From Methanobacteriota archaeon (GTDB lineage Archaea > JACRDV01), in the NCBI GenBank assembly GCA_024860865.1, contig JACRDV010000113.1:1-12787 (forward strand): a stretch of DNA of 12,787 bases. The letters run 5' to 3'. The notes under the pieces are model-generated. The model ran no database searches. It saw only the letters and a program-made list of their open reading frames with translations, and was not told the DNA's origin. Shown here piece by piece: positions 6,258 through 12,740 of this stretch. Positions within the stretch are counted from its first letter, which is position 1, and each line of letters opens with the position of its first letter. The translations under genes were made by a program, and so were the position numbers.

Positions 6258-7289
6258 ATGGATTTACCATTTGGAAAGTTAAAAACGACCGCGATTGGAA
6301 GTTTTCCGCTTCAACACTCTATTGAGAAAATGCAAAGGGCACTTTTAGACCAAATTGAAGCAGGGATAAATTTCCCTTCTGTTCCGCAACTTTTAGACAT
6401 GAATTTAATGTTTTTAGAACCTCTAGCAAAAGAAGGATGTGGAATAGAAATAAGAAATGGAAATGCCTGGATTACTAGCGATTTAAAAAAACCTAAAAAA
6501 CCAATTGCTGTTGAATTTTTGGAATTTACACAAGAATTTCTCAAGAAAAGTGATCTATTAGAAAAAATAGATGGCGTCAAAATACCTGTAACTGGCCCTA
6601 TTACGTTGTCGTCAGTCACTAAGATTACTGAAAAAAATTATGCAATAGAATTCTCAGATTTTATTTTAAAATTTTCTGAAATAGTAGCTGAAATCGTTAG
6701 ATATTATGACGAATTCGGAGTGGGATTAATTACAATAGATGAACCTGCTCTAGGATATGCTATATGGCTTGGAACAGAAGAAGATGTAATAATCAAAGCA
6801 ATCGACAAGCCAATAGAAGCGATAAAAAGAGCTTTACCTTCAGTTCATGTTTGTGGCGATATCAGAACAGTTGCAAATCTACTTATTAAATCAAAAGCTT
6901 CAATACTTACTCATGAATTCAAAGCTTTACCAAAAAATTTGGAAGTTTATTCCAAAGAGATGTTAGATGGGGTTGACAAAATGATTGGTTTAGGTTGCGT
7001 TAACTCAAGGCCAGATCCTCAGCTACTTTTAGACATCAGAGACAAGAAAAAGAATTGGATAGAAGCAGTAGAACCAGTAGATGAGGTAGAGAAGTTTATC
7101 TTAGAAGGCGCAAAAAGATTCGGACTAGAAAGATTGGTAATTGTCCCAGATTGTGGATTTGGGGGTATGAAGGAATACTTTAAAGATGATACGGGACAAA
7201 AAATAGCAAGTCAAAAACTAAAAAACATGGTAGAAGCAGTCAAAAAAATTGAAGGAAAAATTAACATTTCCAATGTGGAAAGAACCTAA
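6258..7289 (+). CDS. Core (archaeal-type) methionine synthase, MetE C-terminal domain family
   Basis: This enzyme transfers a methyl group to homocysteine to make methionine. At 343 residues it corresponds only to the catalytic C-terminal half of MetE and lacks the N-terminal folate-binding half, as in archaeal core-MetE/Mes proteins, which take the methyl group from a corrinoid or other donor rather than polyglutamyl methyl-tetrahydrofolate. Zinc ligands are visible as H197 and C199 (VHVCGD), E220 (THEF) and C299 (PDCGFGG), with spacing close to the E. coli set. Other landmarks are the N-terminal TTAIGSFP, IDEPALG (160-166) and GLGCVNSR (244-251). The ATG at 6258 follows GGAGGG at 6247-6252; an upstream in-frame ATG at 6207 has no such site. 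It is monocistronic and divergent from the broken XRE-CBS gene, with an operator-like palindrome between them. Confidence 0.93.
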   Translation: MDLPFGKLKTTAIGSFPLQHSIEKMQRALLDQIEAGINFPSVPQLLDMNLMFLEPLAKEGCGIEIRNGNAWITSDLKKPKKPIAVEFLEFTQEFLKKSDLLEKIDGVKIPVTGPITLSSVTKITEKNYAIEFSDFILKFSEIVAEIVRYYDEFGVGLITIDEPALGYAIWLGTEEDVIIKAIDKPIEAIKRALPSVHVCGDIRTVANLLIKSKASILTHEFKALPKNLEVYSKEMLDGVDKMIGLGCVNSRPDPQLLLDIRDKKKNWIEAVEPVDEVEKFILEGAKRFGLERLVIVPDCGFGGMKEYFKDDTGQKIASQKLKNMVEAVKKIEGKINISNVERT

Positions 7290-7403
7290 TGTCTTCCGAA
7301 TTTTTAGAATTACAATTGTATACGCTATTTTGATAATACTCTTTAATAGTTACAATAATTAGAACCCTTATATGCGCCTCTAAACAGCAATGGGGAAGGA
7401 TTT

Positions 7404-7871
7404 ATGGAAGATATTTACTACGATGAAAAAACTAAGAAATACAGAAATGTTAAAACTGGCAAATTCATTAGGAAGGAGATATTCCTAAATAAAGTGCGCA
7501 AAGAAGCAATTGCTGGACTGTTTATTTTTAATGCACTTGTTCTAGTAATTATATATGGCTGTTATTCAGGCGCATGCTTAGCTAGCGAATATAAGGGACT
7601 TTTCGTTGAAAGTGCGATACAGACAACACCGGGGCTTTTTTCAGAGGAATTTGTATCATATTTACAAGAGGGAAGCTATGGATGGAAAGTAAGGATACTT
7701 GAAATGTCCGCAAATTTGTACCGGGGATTTGCCAATTTTCCGCTCATAAGGAACACGATAATTGGAAAGAAATTTTTATCAGATGCTAATGAGTTGGATG
7801 AACAAGCTCAGAGCCTCAGACTACAAGCTGGCAATGTAGAAGGATTAGTTACACGAGTTCCAGTTATTTAA
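7404..7871 (+). CDS. Unknown single-pass membrane protein (155 aa)
   Basis: I do not recognise this family. Residues 1-34 are hydrophilic and strongly basic, with YYDEKTKKYRNVKTGKFIRK at 5-24. One membrane segment follows at about 35-52, with cysteines C53 and C58 just after it. The remaining hundred residues are soluble and contain no obvious catalytic motif. The positive-inside rule puts the N-terminus in the cytoplasm and the long C-terminal part outside. GGGGAAGGA precedes the ATG. The gene ends nine bases before the secreted subtilase, so the two are very likely co-transcribed, and this protein could be an inhibitor, chaperone or processing partner of the protease. That role is inference from context only. 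Confidence 0.75.
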   Translation: MEDIYYDEKTKKYRNVKTGKFIRKEIFLNKVRKEAIAGLFIFNALVLVIIYGCYSGACLASEYKGLFVESAIQTTPGLFSEEFVSYLQEGSYGWKVRILEMSANLYRGFANFPLIRNTIIGKKFLSDANELDEQAQSLRLQAGNVEGLVTRVPVI

Positions 7872-7880
7872 GGCAGAAAA

Positions 7881-9110
7881 ATGAGAATACGCCTTCTTGT
7901 AACTATAATCCCTATATTATTCTTGATACCCTGGTTTTTTTACTGGCCCCCTTCTTTAACTCAGAATGTACAAGTTATTGTAGTTTTTAAAGAAAAAGCG
8001 CTTCCAGAAGTTGTTGAGCAACATGGTGGCGAAGTAATTGCAGCATATCAAATAATTCCAGGAGTTGCTGCAAGAATACCATCTCAGGCGCTTGAAAAAT
8101 TAAAACAAAATCCTGCGGTGTCTTATGTTGAGCTGGACCGGGAAGTTCGAGCACTTGCACAAGAAACTCCTTGGGGCGTTCGCAGAATTGGAGCCGACGT
8201 GGCTTGGAGCATAACTAAAGGCACTGGGGTTAAGGTTGCAATTCTTGATACTGGGATAGACTACAACCATCCTGACCTAGATGCAAATATAAAAGGTGGA
8301 ATTGATTTAGTCGGTAAAGGATATAGCACCAATCCCAGGGACTGGAATGATAAAAATGGCCATGGTACTCACTGTGCAGGTATTGTAGCAGCTGAAGACA
8401 ATAGTATCGGAGTAGTCGGCGTTGCACCTGAGGCATCATTGTATGCTGTCAAAGTATTAAATGATGGCGGGTTAGGATTTACTAGCGATATTATTGAGGG
8501 GATCGACTGGTGTGCTAGCAATGGTATCCAAGTCATTTCAATGAGTTTTGGCAGCAGCGCTCCTTCAGATGCAGAAAGACAAGCCTGCAATAATGCTTCT
8601 AATTTAGGTCTTCTTCTAGTAGCAGCAGCTGGTAACGACGGACCAAGCAACAATACTATCAATTACCCAGCTGGGTATGACTCAGTTATTGCTGTTGGTG
8701 CTACAGACTCAAGCGATCAAATTGCATATTTTAGTAGCCGAGGGACACAAATAGAATTAGTAGCTCCAGGCGTTAGCATTTATTCCACATACAAAGGTGA
8801 TGATTATGCTACCCTATCAGGAACCTCTATGTCCTGCCCACATGTAAGCGGAACAGCTGCGCTCATTTGGGCTGCTTTTCCATCATGGACAAATACTCAA
8901 GTAAGAGCTCAATTACAAGAAACGGCTGGGGATTTTGGACCTGCGGGTAGAGACTCAATTTATGGATATGGAATTGTAAATGCAAGCAAAGCTGTTTTAT
9001 ATCCAACTCCTATCCCCGAATTCCCGGGACTCATGTGGTTAGCGATAATGGCTGCATGTATTCTTTATCTAGGATTTTGCTATATTCGGGCTCTAGGCCC
9101 ATTCATCTAA
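7881..9110 (+). CDS. Secreted subtilisin-like serine protease (S8) with PEFP C-terminal anchor
   Basis: This 409-residue subtilase has an N-terminal hydrophobic signal segment (5-22), an I9-like propeptide (about 30-90, QVIVVFKEKA onward), and the catalytic domain from about 98 to 372. The triad is complete: D123 in AILDTGID, H161 in NGHGTHCAG and S316 in SGTSMSCPH, with the oxyanion asparagine N252 in AAAGND. The protein ends with PTPIPEFPG (376-383) and a membrane helix, like the PEF-type C-terminal sorting or anchoring tails of archaeal secreted proteins. The last residues (YIRALGPFI) lack the usual cluster of basic residues. It is translated from an ATG nine bases after the upstream membrane-protein gene, with AAGGCAG before it. 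It likely acts outside the cell, anchored at the surface, in peptide degradation or protein processing. Confidence 0.93.
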   Translation: MRIRLLVTIIPILFLIPWFFYWPPSLTQNVQVIVVFKEKALPEVVEQHGGEVIAAYQIIPGVAARIPSQALEKLKQNPAVSYVELDREVRALAQETPWGVRRIGADVAWSITKGTGVKVAILDTGIDYNHPDLDANIKGGIDLVGKGYSTNPRDWNDKNGHGTHCAGIVAAEDNSIGVVGVAPEASLYAVKVLNDGGLGFTSDIIEGIDWCASNGIQVISMSFGSSAPSDAERQACNNASNLGLLLVAAAGNDGPSNNTINYPAGYDSVIAVGATDSSDQIAYFSSRGTQIELVAPGVSIYSTYKGDDYATLSGTSMSCPHVSGTAALIWAAFPSWTNTQVRAQLQETAGDFGPAGRDSIYGYGIVNASKAVLYPTPIPEFPGLMWLAIMAACILYLGFCYIRALGPFI

Positions 9111-9124
9111 GAAAGGAAAAGGCA

Positions 9125-9179
9125 ATGTTCTTTGTGGGGATCAAAGTCCCAACTTAGGATCGATCTTTCTCTGCACACT
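9125..9179 (+). repeat. Dispersed repeat, copy 1
   Basis: This 55-base stretch between the subtilase and hepT matches 10249-10304 in the same orientation. Identical blocks are ATGTTC, GGGATCAA, GTCCCAA, ATCG and the exact 15-mer CTTTCTCTGCACACT (9165-9179). A small stem GGGA/TCCC is kept in both copies although the loop differs by one base. It ends four bases before the hepT stop codon. Confidence 0.75.
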
Positions 9180-9183
9180 TCCT

Positions 9184-9612
9184 CTACTTGCTCTTAAGTT
9201 GTTCAATAAATTTTCCTATAGAAAAGATAAACCTTTCAAAATCGCGCACTCTTAAGTGGTATTGGTAAATTTCCTCAGGAGTGACTCCTCGATAAACGTG
9301 AGCTAAACTTCGTCGAAATTCGATCATCCATTTACTTTCTTTAAAGAGTTCTGTTGAAATAACTCCCGCTCCTTTAAGTCTTTCTAAAACTTGTGTATAG
9401 GTTTCTGCTTTTTCTAATTGCAAAGAAGCAATTAAATGTTTTCCAATATCAATTACATCCTCGACCGCCTCGTAAAGAAAATTCTTAATTGCTGCAAACC
9501 TTTCAGGATTTTTTCTTAAGGTTTCAGGCGAATCTACTTTATATTCCTTTAAATAGTCAGTGGACTTCTTTAAATGCTCTAATATGCGAGCAACTTTTTC
9601 TCTATCAACCAA
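9184..9612 (-). CDS. hepT: HepT-type HEPN ribonuclease toxin (DUF86)
   Basis: HepT toxins are small helical HEPN RNases paired with an MNT nucleotidyltransferase antitoxin (MntA) that adds AMP to a tyrosine near the active site. The 142-residue protein has the HEPN motif in RRSLAHVY: R100-x4-H105 with the modifiable tyrosine at Y107, so the RX4HXY signature is complete. The typical DUF86 run FLYEAVEDVIDIGKHLIA is at 45-62. The start is a TTG at 9612, supported by AGGTGA six bases upstream and by an 8-base overlap with the end of mntA, the usual arrangement of this operon. The toxin looks intact, while the partner antitoxin gene carries an in-frame stop. The gene is bracketed with mntA by two copies of a dispersed repeat. 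Confidence 0.9.
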   Translation of the reverse strand: MVDREKVARILEHLKKSTDYLKEYKVDSPETLRKNPERFAAIKNFLYEAVEDVIDIGKHLIASLQLEKAETYTQVLERLKGAGVISTELFKESKWMIEFRRSLAHVYRGVTPEEIYQYHLRVRDFERFIFSIGKFIEQLKSK

Positions 9613-10033
9613 GCTCTTTCACCTTTTTGAAAAAATATTTATCATACTCCTCAATGATGGGCTTAGAAATCCAATAATCTGCCATAACTTCTTCTTCGAA
9701 CTTTATCCTATGCTTTTCATTTTTTATGAAAATAGGAATCCCTTCTTTAATCACTCGAAATTTTAAAGAATCGGATGTTACTTCGTTCAGGAAAACTATG
9801 TCAATTTTATCCGTACGAAATGCAGTAGCGATTTCCCAATATATTTCGGCTTTTTCATCAAGTTAAAGTTTTCTTTCAGTTAAAAGAGCTATGTCTATAT
9901 CGCTTAAAGGGGTTATTCTTCCTTTTACTTGAGAGCCAAAAAGATAAGTAACTTGTATAAATGAAAACTTTTTTGAAGCGTTCTTAAGCTTGATTATATC
10001 TTCTTCAGACATTTTATTGTTATCCTTTAACAT
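9605..10033 (-). pseudogene. mntA: MntA-type nucleotidyltransferase antitoxin, interrupted by one in-frame TAA
   Basis: From the ATG at 10033 the frame encodes a minimal nucleotidyltransferase. YLFGSQVKGR (30-39) and SDIDIALL (44-51) together give the GSX10DXD motif (G33-S34, D45, D47). The frame then meets TAA at 9865-9863 (codon 57) and continues without any shift: DEKAEIYWEIATAF, then DKIDIVFLNE with the third aspartate (D78), and EGIPIF, ending at TGA 9607-9605 for a total of 142 codons. The downstream part is clearly homologous, so a single substitution from a sense codon (AAA, CAA or GAA, for example) made the stop. The break separates the catalytic DXD from D78. Without read-through or reinitiation, no working antitoxin is made while hepT stays intact. 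A base-call error is the main alternative. Confidence 0.85.
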
Positions 10034-10430
10034 TTTATATCTCTAGTTTAATTTTTTAATTGTTGGTATGAAAAAGTATTTGTGGAACCTTTTTATTATG
10101 CATTGCGGTGTGCGATTAAATCGCAAATAGTTTGGGCGTTAGAGCCCTTAAAGCAACCTGATTGCCCCAATTCTCGCTTAAATACTTAAATAAATGGGCT
10201 TCGAGCTCGCATAGAAACTTGTGCAAAATAGAACTGGGTTCGCACACCATGTTCCTGTGTAGGGATCAAGTCCCAAACCGTGCATCGGCCTTTCTCTGCA
10301 CACTAAAAAAGCTGAAAAACAGCGGCAAAATCTTTTTCATTTGTTCTAATGGCGCAGCCAATGTATTGTTTGATGAGGGATTTGATGAGGGAACAGAGAA
10401 CCAAACTCCTCTTCCACTTTACAAAATATA
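10034..10430. other. 397-base stretch without a convincing gene; promoter, repeat and inverted repeat
   Basis: Next to mntA, TTAAAAAATTAAAC on the minus strand (about 10050-10063) is a plausible promoter. A perfect 9-bp inverted repeat, GGTGTGCGA (10107-10115) and TCGCACACC (10240-10248), encloses 124 bases, and a small hairpin GCGAT-TAA-ATCGC lies at its left edge. CTTAAATACTTAAATAAA (10177-10194 region) is TATA-like on the plus strand and could drive a short RNA through 10213-10304. A 90-codon plus-strand frame from 10162 overlaps all of this; it has no family resemblance and I treat it as spurious. The remainder to 10430 shows only a small GCTG-CAGC hairpin after the repeat. Confidence 0.5.
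10249..10304 (+). repeat. Dispersed repeat, copy 2
   Basis: This is the second copy of the element at 9125-9179, direct orientation, about 1.1 kb away, with the exact 15-mer CTTTCTCTGCACACT at 10290-10304. In this copy GTGCA and TGCAC can also pair around the middle of the element. The two copies bracket the hepT-mntA module, which suggests insertion, recombination or a shared structured RNA or regulatory element. Confidence 0.75.
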
Positions 10431-11102
10431 CTAAGTTTCTATAATTATCGGCTCAATTTTTTCTTTTGTTATTTTTAATAAGCCAACAGATGGTTTTATT
10501 ATAAAAGGTGGCAGCGGATTTGTTGGGCTGCCAGGGTTAAAGAAAAGAATGCCTTCATCTTCCTTTACAAAGGGCCTATGCGTGTGTCCAAAGATCAAAA
10601 CATCAAAATCATTTTCTTTTGCAATTTTTTTCATTTCTTTTATTCCCCAAAGAGCGCCAACATCGTGGACAACTCCAATTTTCCAATCAAAGATTTTGAC
10701 AGACTCCATCCCTGGCAATTTTTCCCTAACATCATAGGGATCCATATTTCCGTAAACTGCAACAACTGGAGCATGTTTTTTTAGGTCTCTAACCACTTCA
10801 ATTTCAACTAAATCTCCAGCATGGATAATTAAATCTACATCTTTAAAAATTTCAAAAACCTTCACAGGAATTTCCATTGAGCGCTTTGGAATATGTGTAT
10901 CGGATATTACTCCAATTACTTTCAAGTATGCACTTTTATTAAATTTAGGAGGCTCTTTGAGAGTTTTGATGTTCGGGGATACATAAATCATGCTAGCCAT
11001 AATTATTAATATCGAGATCAAAATAAATATTAACATAACAAGCGGCGCTTTCAAAGCTACCCCCTGGCTAGCAAATGCTATTGATTTTTTTAAAACATTC
11101 AA
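10431..11102 (-). CDS. MJ0936/YfcE-type metallophosphoesterase with N-terminal membrane segment
   Basis: The catalytic part is a calcineurin-like phosphodiesterase of the MJ0936/YfcE family: SDTHIPKR (67-74), HAGDL (94-98), YGNMDPYD (117-124), VVHDVGA (144-150), FGHTHRPF (171-178) and NPGSPT (189-194). These residues hold two metal ions; known relatives hydrolyse phosphodiesters but their cellular substrates are poorly known. Relatives usually begin at the equivalent of residue 60 (LKVIGVISDTH). Here an open frame adds about 60 residues with a strongly hydrophobic run at 21-41, which would anchor the enzyme in the membrane. The start at TTG 11102 has no clear ribosome binding site. Inner choices are the ATG at 11036 or a TTG at 10925, which would give the ordinary soluble enzyme. 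The core is certain; the extension is not. Confidence 0.85.
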   Translation of the reverse strand: MNVLKKSIAFASQGVALKAPLVMLIFILISILIIMASMIYVSPNIKTLKEPPKFNKSAYLKVIGVISDTHIPKRSMEIPVKVFEIFKDVDLIIHAGDLVEIEVVRDLKKHAPVVAVYGNMDPYDVREKLPGMESVKIFDWKIGVVHDVGALWGIKEMKKIAKENDFDVLIFGHTHRPFVKEDEGILFFNPGSPTNPLPPFIIKPSVGLLKITKEKIEPIIIET

Positions 11103-11111
11103 GTGAGTAAG

Positions 11112-11597
11112 ATGGATATAAAGCCAACTAACGAAATAATGAGAGAATTACTAAGACTTTATAGAAAAAGCAAGAGCAAAGAGAGTTGGCAAGTTATTAC
11201 TGGAAGAAACCCTAAAGGCAGGTATGATACATTTATTTCAGCTGATGATAAGTTGTGGCAGTTAGAAACAGAGCCCATCGGGTCAATGGAATTTATAGGC
11301 GTTGGTTCAGAGATAACAAACGTCGATGAGGACATAAGAAAAATAATGAGAACTGGATCGCCAGTTCCGTTTGGAATAATCTCTCCTCAAAGAGGGAAAT
11401 TTTCTATAATTATGGCTGGAATCGAGCAATATTCCTCTGATTCAGTTCATCTATTGCGAAAGGAGTATTTTTCAGAAGAACAAATAAAATTAGAAGAAAA
11501 ATTAAACCAAGAACTTAAGAGACTAGTTAATAGAAATCCATCATTTGCTAGAAAATATAAAGAACAAAAGGAACATGAAAGTAAGTCTTACATGTAA
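11112..11597 (+). CDS. Unknown soluble protein (161-164 aa)
   Basis: I do not recognise this family. The N-terminus is basic and helical (EIMRELLRLYRKSKSKESWQ), the middle (residues 35-105) looks like mixed sheet with no catalytic motif, and the last 45 residues are highly charged and likely a long helix or coiled coil (EEQIKLEEKLNQELKRLVNR). There is no signal peptide or membrane segment and no cysteine. The ATG at 11112 is preferred because AGTGAG lies just upstream. A GTG at 11103 is also in frame but would abut the start of the divergent phosphoesterase exactly, which leaves no room for promoters. Divergent pairing with the phosphoesterase suggests nothing firm about function. Confidence 0.75.
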   Translation: MDIKPTNEIMRELLRLYRKSKSKESWQVITGRNPKGRYDTFISADDKLWQLETEPIGSMEFIGVGSEITNVDEDIRKIMRTGSPVPFGIISPQRGKFSIIMAGIEQYSSDSVHLLRKEYFSEEQIKLEEKLNQELKRLVNRNPSFARKYKEQKEHESKSYM

Positions 11598-12170
11598 ATA
11601 CTTTACTTAGTTATTTTTTCTGGTTCTTTAAAAGGACCTTAAAACTTAGTTATGGTGCGGCTCTAGGCTATAGGTTTACAATTGAACTATGGTCAATATT
11701 AAAATTGCTGGAGAGCTACCAAATCCGCCACCTTGCATTAGCCACCAAAAACCAATCGGCGATTTTTCTTTCAATCCTCATTTTACGAGTCTACTTTTTG
11801 AAACTTATTCATAGAAAAACCCATCGAAAAATTTTTGGAGCTTTCAATTCTCACTTTACGAATAGTTTGTAAGGATACTATCAGTGCCTTCTCTGGCGTC
11901 AAAACAAAATGAGCACGTCTGTGCAGATGGGTACTATACCCAAAAGCCGTAAGTTTATCGCTAGCATGAAAATAAAAAAAGAGTTGACTCTAGCTTAAAT
12001 CTCCGAACAGCTCATCAAGCGCTAGATCTAGTGCACATTTTTGTCCTGCCCAATCTTTTACTCTCATCATTTTCTGTTCTACGATGAAGAAGGCCGTTGC
12101 TGGAGTAATCGATTCAGAACTGATGGCCTGAAGAAAAGGAATGGATTGATTACAAAAGGAGAAAACAAAA
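11598..12170. other. 573-base stretch holding relict CRISPR and possible gene remnant
   Basis: The left part (11598-11767) shows nothing convincing. A relict CRISPR occupies 11768-11878. Next come two short hairpins, GCAC-GTCT-GTGC (near 11911) and GGGTA-CTA-TACCC (near 11930). Between about 12050 and 12150 a plus-strand frame reads FLFYDEEGR, then RFRTDGLKKR, which recalls the C-terminus of DUF4258-type toxins that normally precede YgiT-type antitoxins. It is not open as a gene, so it could be a decayed partner of the gene at 12171. That idea is weak. The minus-strand frame at 11990-12226 has no recognisable content. Confidence 0.4.
11768..11878 (-). CRISPR. Relict CRISPR: two repeats and one 36-base spacer
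   Basis: On the minus strand, the repeat at 11804-11768 starts GTTTCAAAAAGTAG and ends ATGAGGATTGAAAG, 37 bases. GTTTC at the start and ATTGAAAG at the end (the 5' handle of archaeal crRNAs) are classic for archaeal repeats. A second, diverged repeat at 11878-11841 (38 bases) starts GTATC and ends GTGAGAATTGAAAG, keeping CGTAAA and the 3' handle. The spacer at 11805-11840 is 36 bases, a normal length. No third repeat is found at the expected spacing on either side, no cas gene is in the window, and no leader is obvious. The leader-side repeat (higher coordinate) is the degenerate one, which suggests an array that has stopped growing and shrunk. Confidence 0.75.
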
Positions 12171-12323
12171 ATGAAATGTGCAATCTGTAGGCGGAAATTA
12201 GTAGTTATTGAAGATGTTCCAGCCAATGTATGTGAAAACTGCGGTGAGAAATATTTTTCTGCAAAAGTTTCAAAAGAGATCGATAAATTACTAGAATCTG
12301 ATGTAAAAGTGAAAGAAAATTAG
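12171..12323 (+). CDS. Short YgiT-type zinc-finger protein (MqsA-like antitoxin family)
   Basis: A 50-residue ORF follows GGAG (12159-12162) at eight bases. Two CxxC knuckles (C3/C6 and C21/C24) and VVIEDVPANVCENCGEKYFS (11-30) match the YgiT-type zinc finger found in MqsA and in many archaeal antitoxins paired with DUF4258 or MqsR-like toxins. The loop between the knuckles is only 14 residues, whereas typical members have about 30, so a segment following CRRKL seems to be missing. The tail (31-50) is a charged helix, without the helix-turn-helix of MqsA. The usual partner would lie directly upstream, where only a possible remnant is seen. It may be an orphan antitoxin or a zinc-binding regulator. 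Confidence 0.75.
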   Translation: MKCAICRRKLVVIEDVPANVCENCGEKYFSAKVSKEIDKLLESDVKVKEN

Positions 12324-12432
12324 AAGTTCCTGTTTTTTCGCTAAAAAGCTTAACAACAGCTTAGCTACTTCTAAATTGATAAGTTTCCTTGTAGTGGGAA
12401 ATTACTGCAAACTGAGTCATTTATTTCTTCCA

Positions 12433-12484
12433 AGTTTCATGATTTTTCACAAAGTTGTAATGAAACTGGAGAAACACTTAAGTA
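12433..12484 (+). promoter_or_regulatory. Inverted repeat and TATA-like box before vapB
   Basis: A perfect 8-bp inverted repeat, AGTTTCAT (12433-12440) and ATGAAACT (12460-12467), with a 19-base spacer, lies directly upstream of CACTTAAGTATT (12476-12487 region), a TATA-like box about 27 bases before the vapB ATG at 12507. There is no ribosome binding site, so the message is probably leaderless. The inverted repeat could be the VapBC autoregulatory operator. Confidence 0.45.
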
Positions 12485-12506
12485 TTACCAACGGGTAAGA
12501 CTAATT

Positions 12507-12740
12507 ATGGAATGCAGCAAAATTACTAAGAAAGGGCAAGTGACCATTCCCCTGCGGTTCAGGCAGCTCCTCCAAATCAAGGCAGGCGAGAAAGTGCTTT
12601 TCGATGTAGAGGGGGAAAAAGTGGTACTTAAAAAAGCTCCTAAGAATCCCGTCACAGACCTCGTCGGGCTCGGAAAGGGTATTTTTGGCACAAGTCTGGA
12701 GTATCAGCGCAAGATGAGAAGCGAATGGGAAGGACAATGA
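12507..12740 (+). CDS. vapB: VapB-type antitoxin, SpoVT/AbrB DNA-binding fold
   Basis: The 77-residue protein begins with a canonical SpoVT/AbrB swapped-hairpin domain: KITKKGQVTIPLRFRQLLQI (5-24), GEKVLFDVEGEKVVLKKA (27-44). The C-terminal tail (45-77) has LVGLGKGIFGTSLEYQRKMR, the kind of helical tail that wraps the toxin. AbrB-type VapB antitoxins bind their own promoter as dimers or with VapC and neutralise the PIN RNase. The gene overlaps the PIN-domain start by four bases (ATGA at 12737-12740), the standard vapBC arrangement with translational coupling. Codon use is richer in G and C than the sulfur operon, which fits a mobile toxin-antitoxin cassette. Confidence 0.93.
   Translation: MECSKITKKGQVTIPLRFRQLLQIKAGEKVLFDVEGEKVVLKKAPKNPVTDLVGLGKGIFGTSLEYQRKMRSEWEGQ

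Noticed and set aside
9083-9111. Inverted 29-base similarity to 10185-10213 as a separate repeat family
   Set aside because: At 23 of 29 positions in a window this size, one such match could arise by chance. It is mentioned only because it lies beside the stronger repeat.
10162-10434. A 90-codon plus-strand frame
   Set aside because: It runs through the dispersed repeat and an inverted repeat, has no ribosome binding site, and shows no recognisable domain. The part shared with copy 1 reflects DNA repetition.
11689-11820. Short plus-strand frame beginning MVNIKIAGELP
   Set aside because: Its second half is simply the CRISPR repeat read as protein (SFNPHFTSLLFET), and it has no start signals.
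11990-12226. Minus-strand 78-codon frame
   Set aside because: It overlaps the better supported zinc-finger gene, and no family resemblance was seen apart from a plausible-looking tail (ALDLALDELFGDLS).
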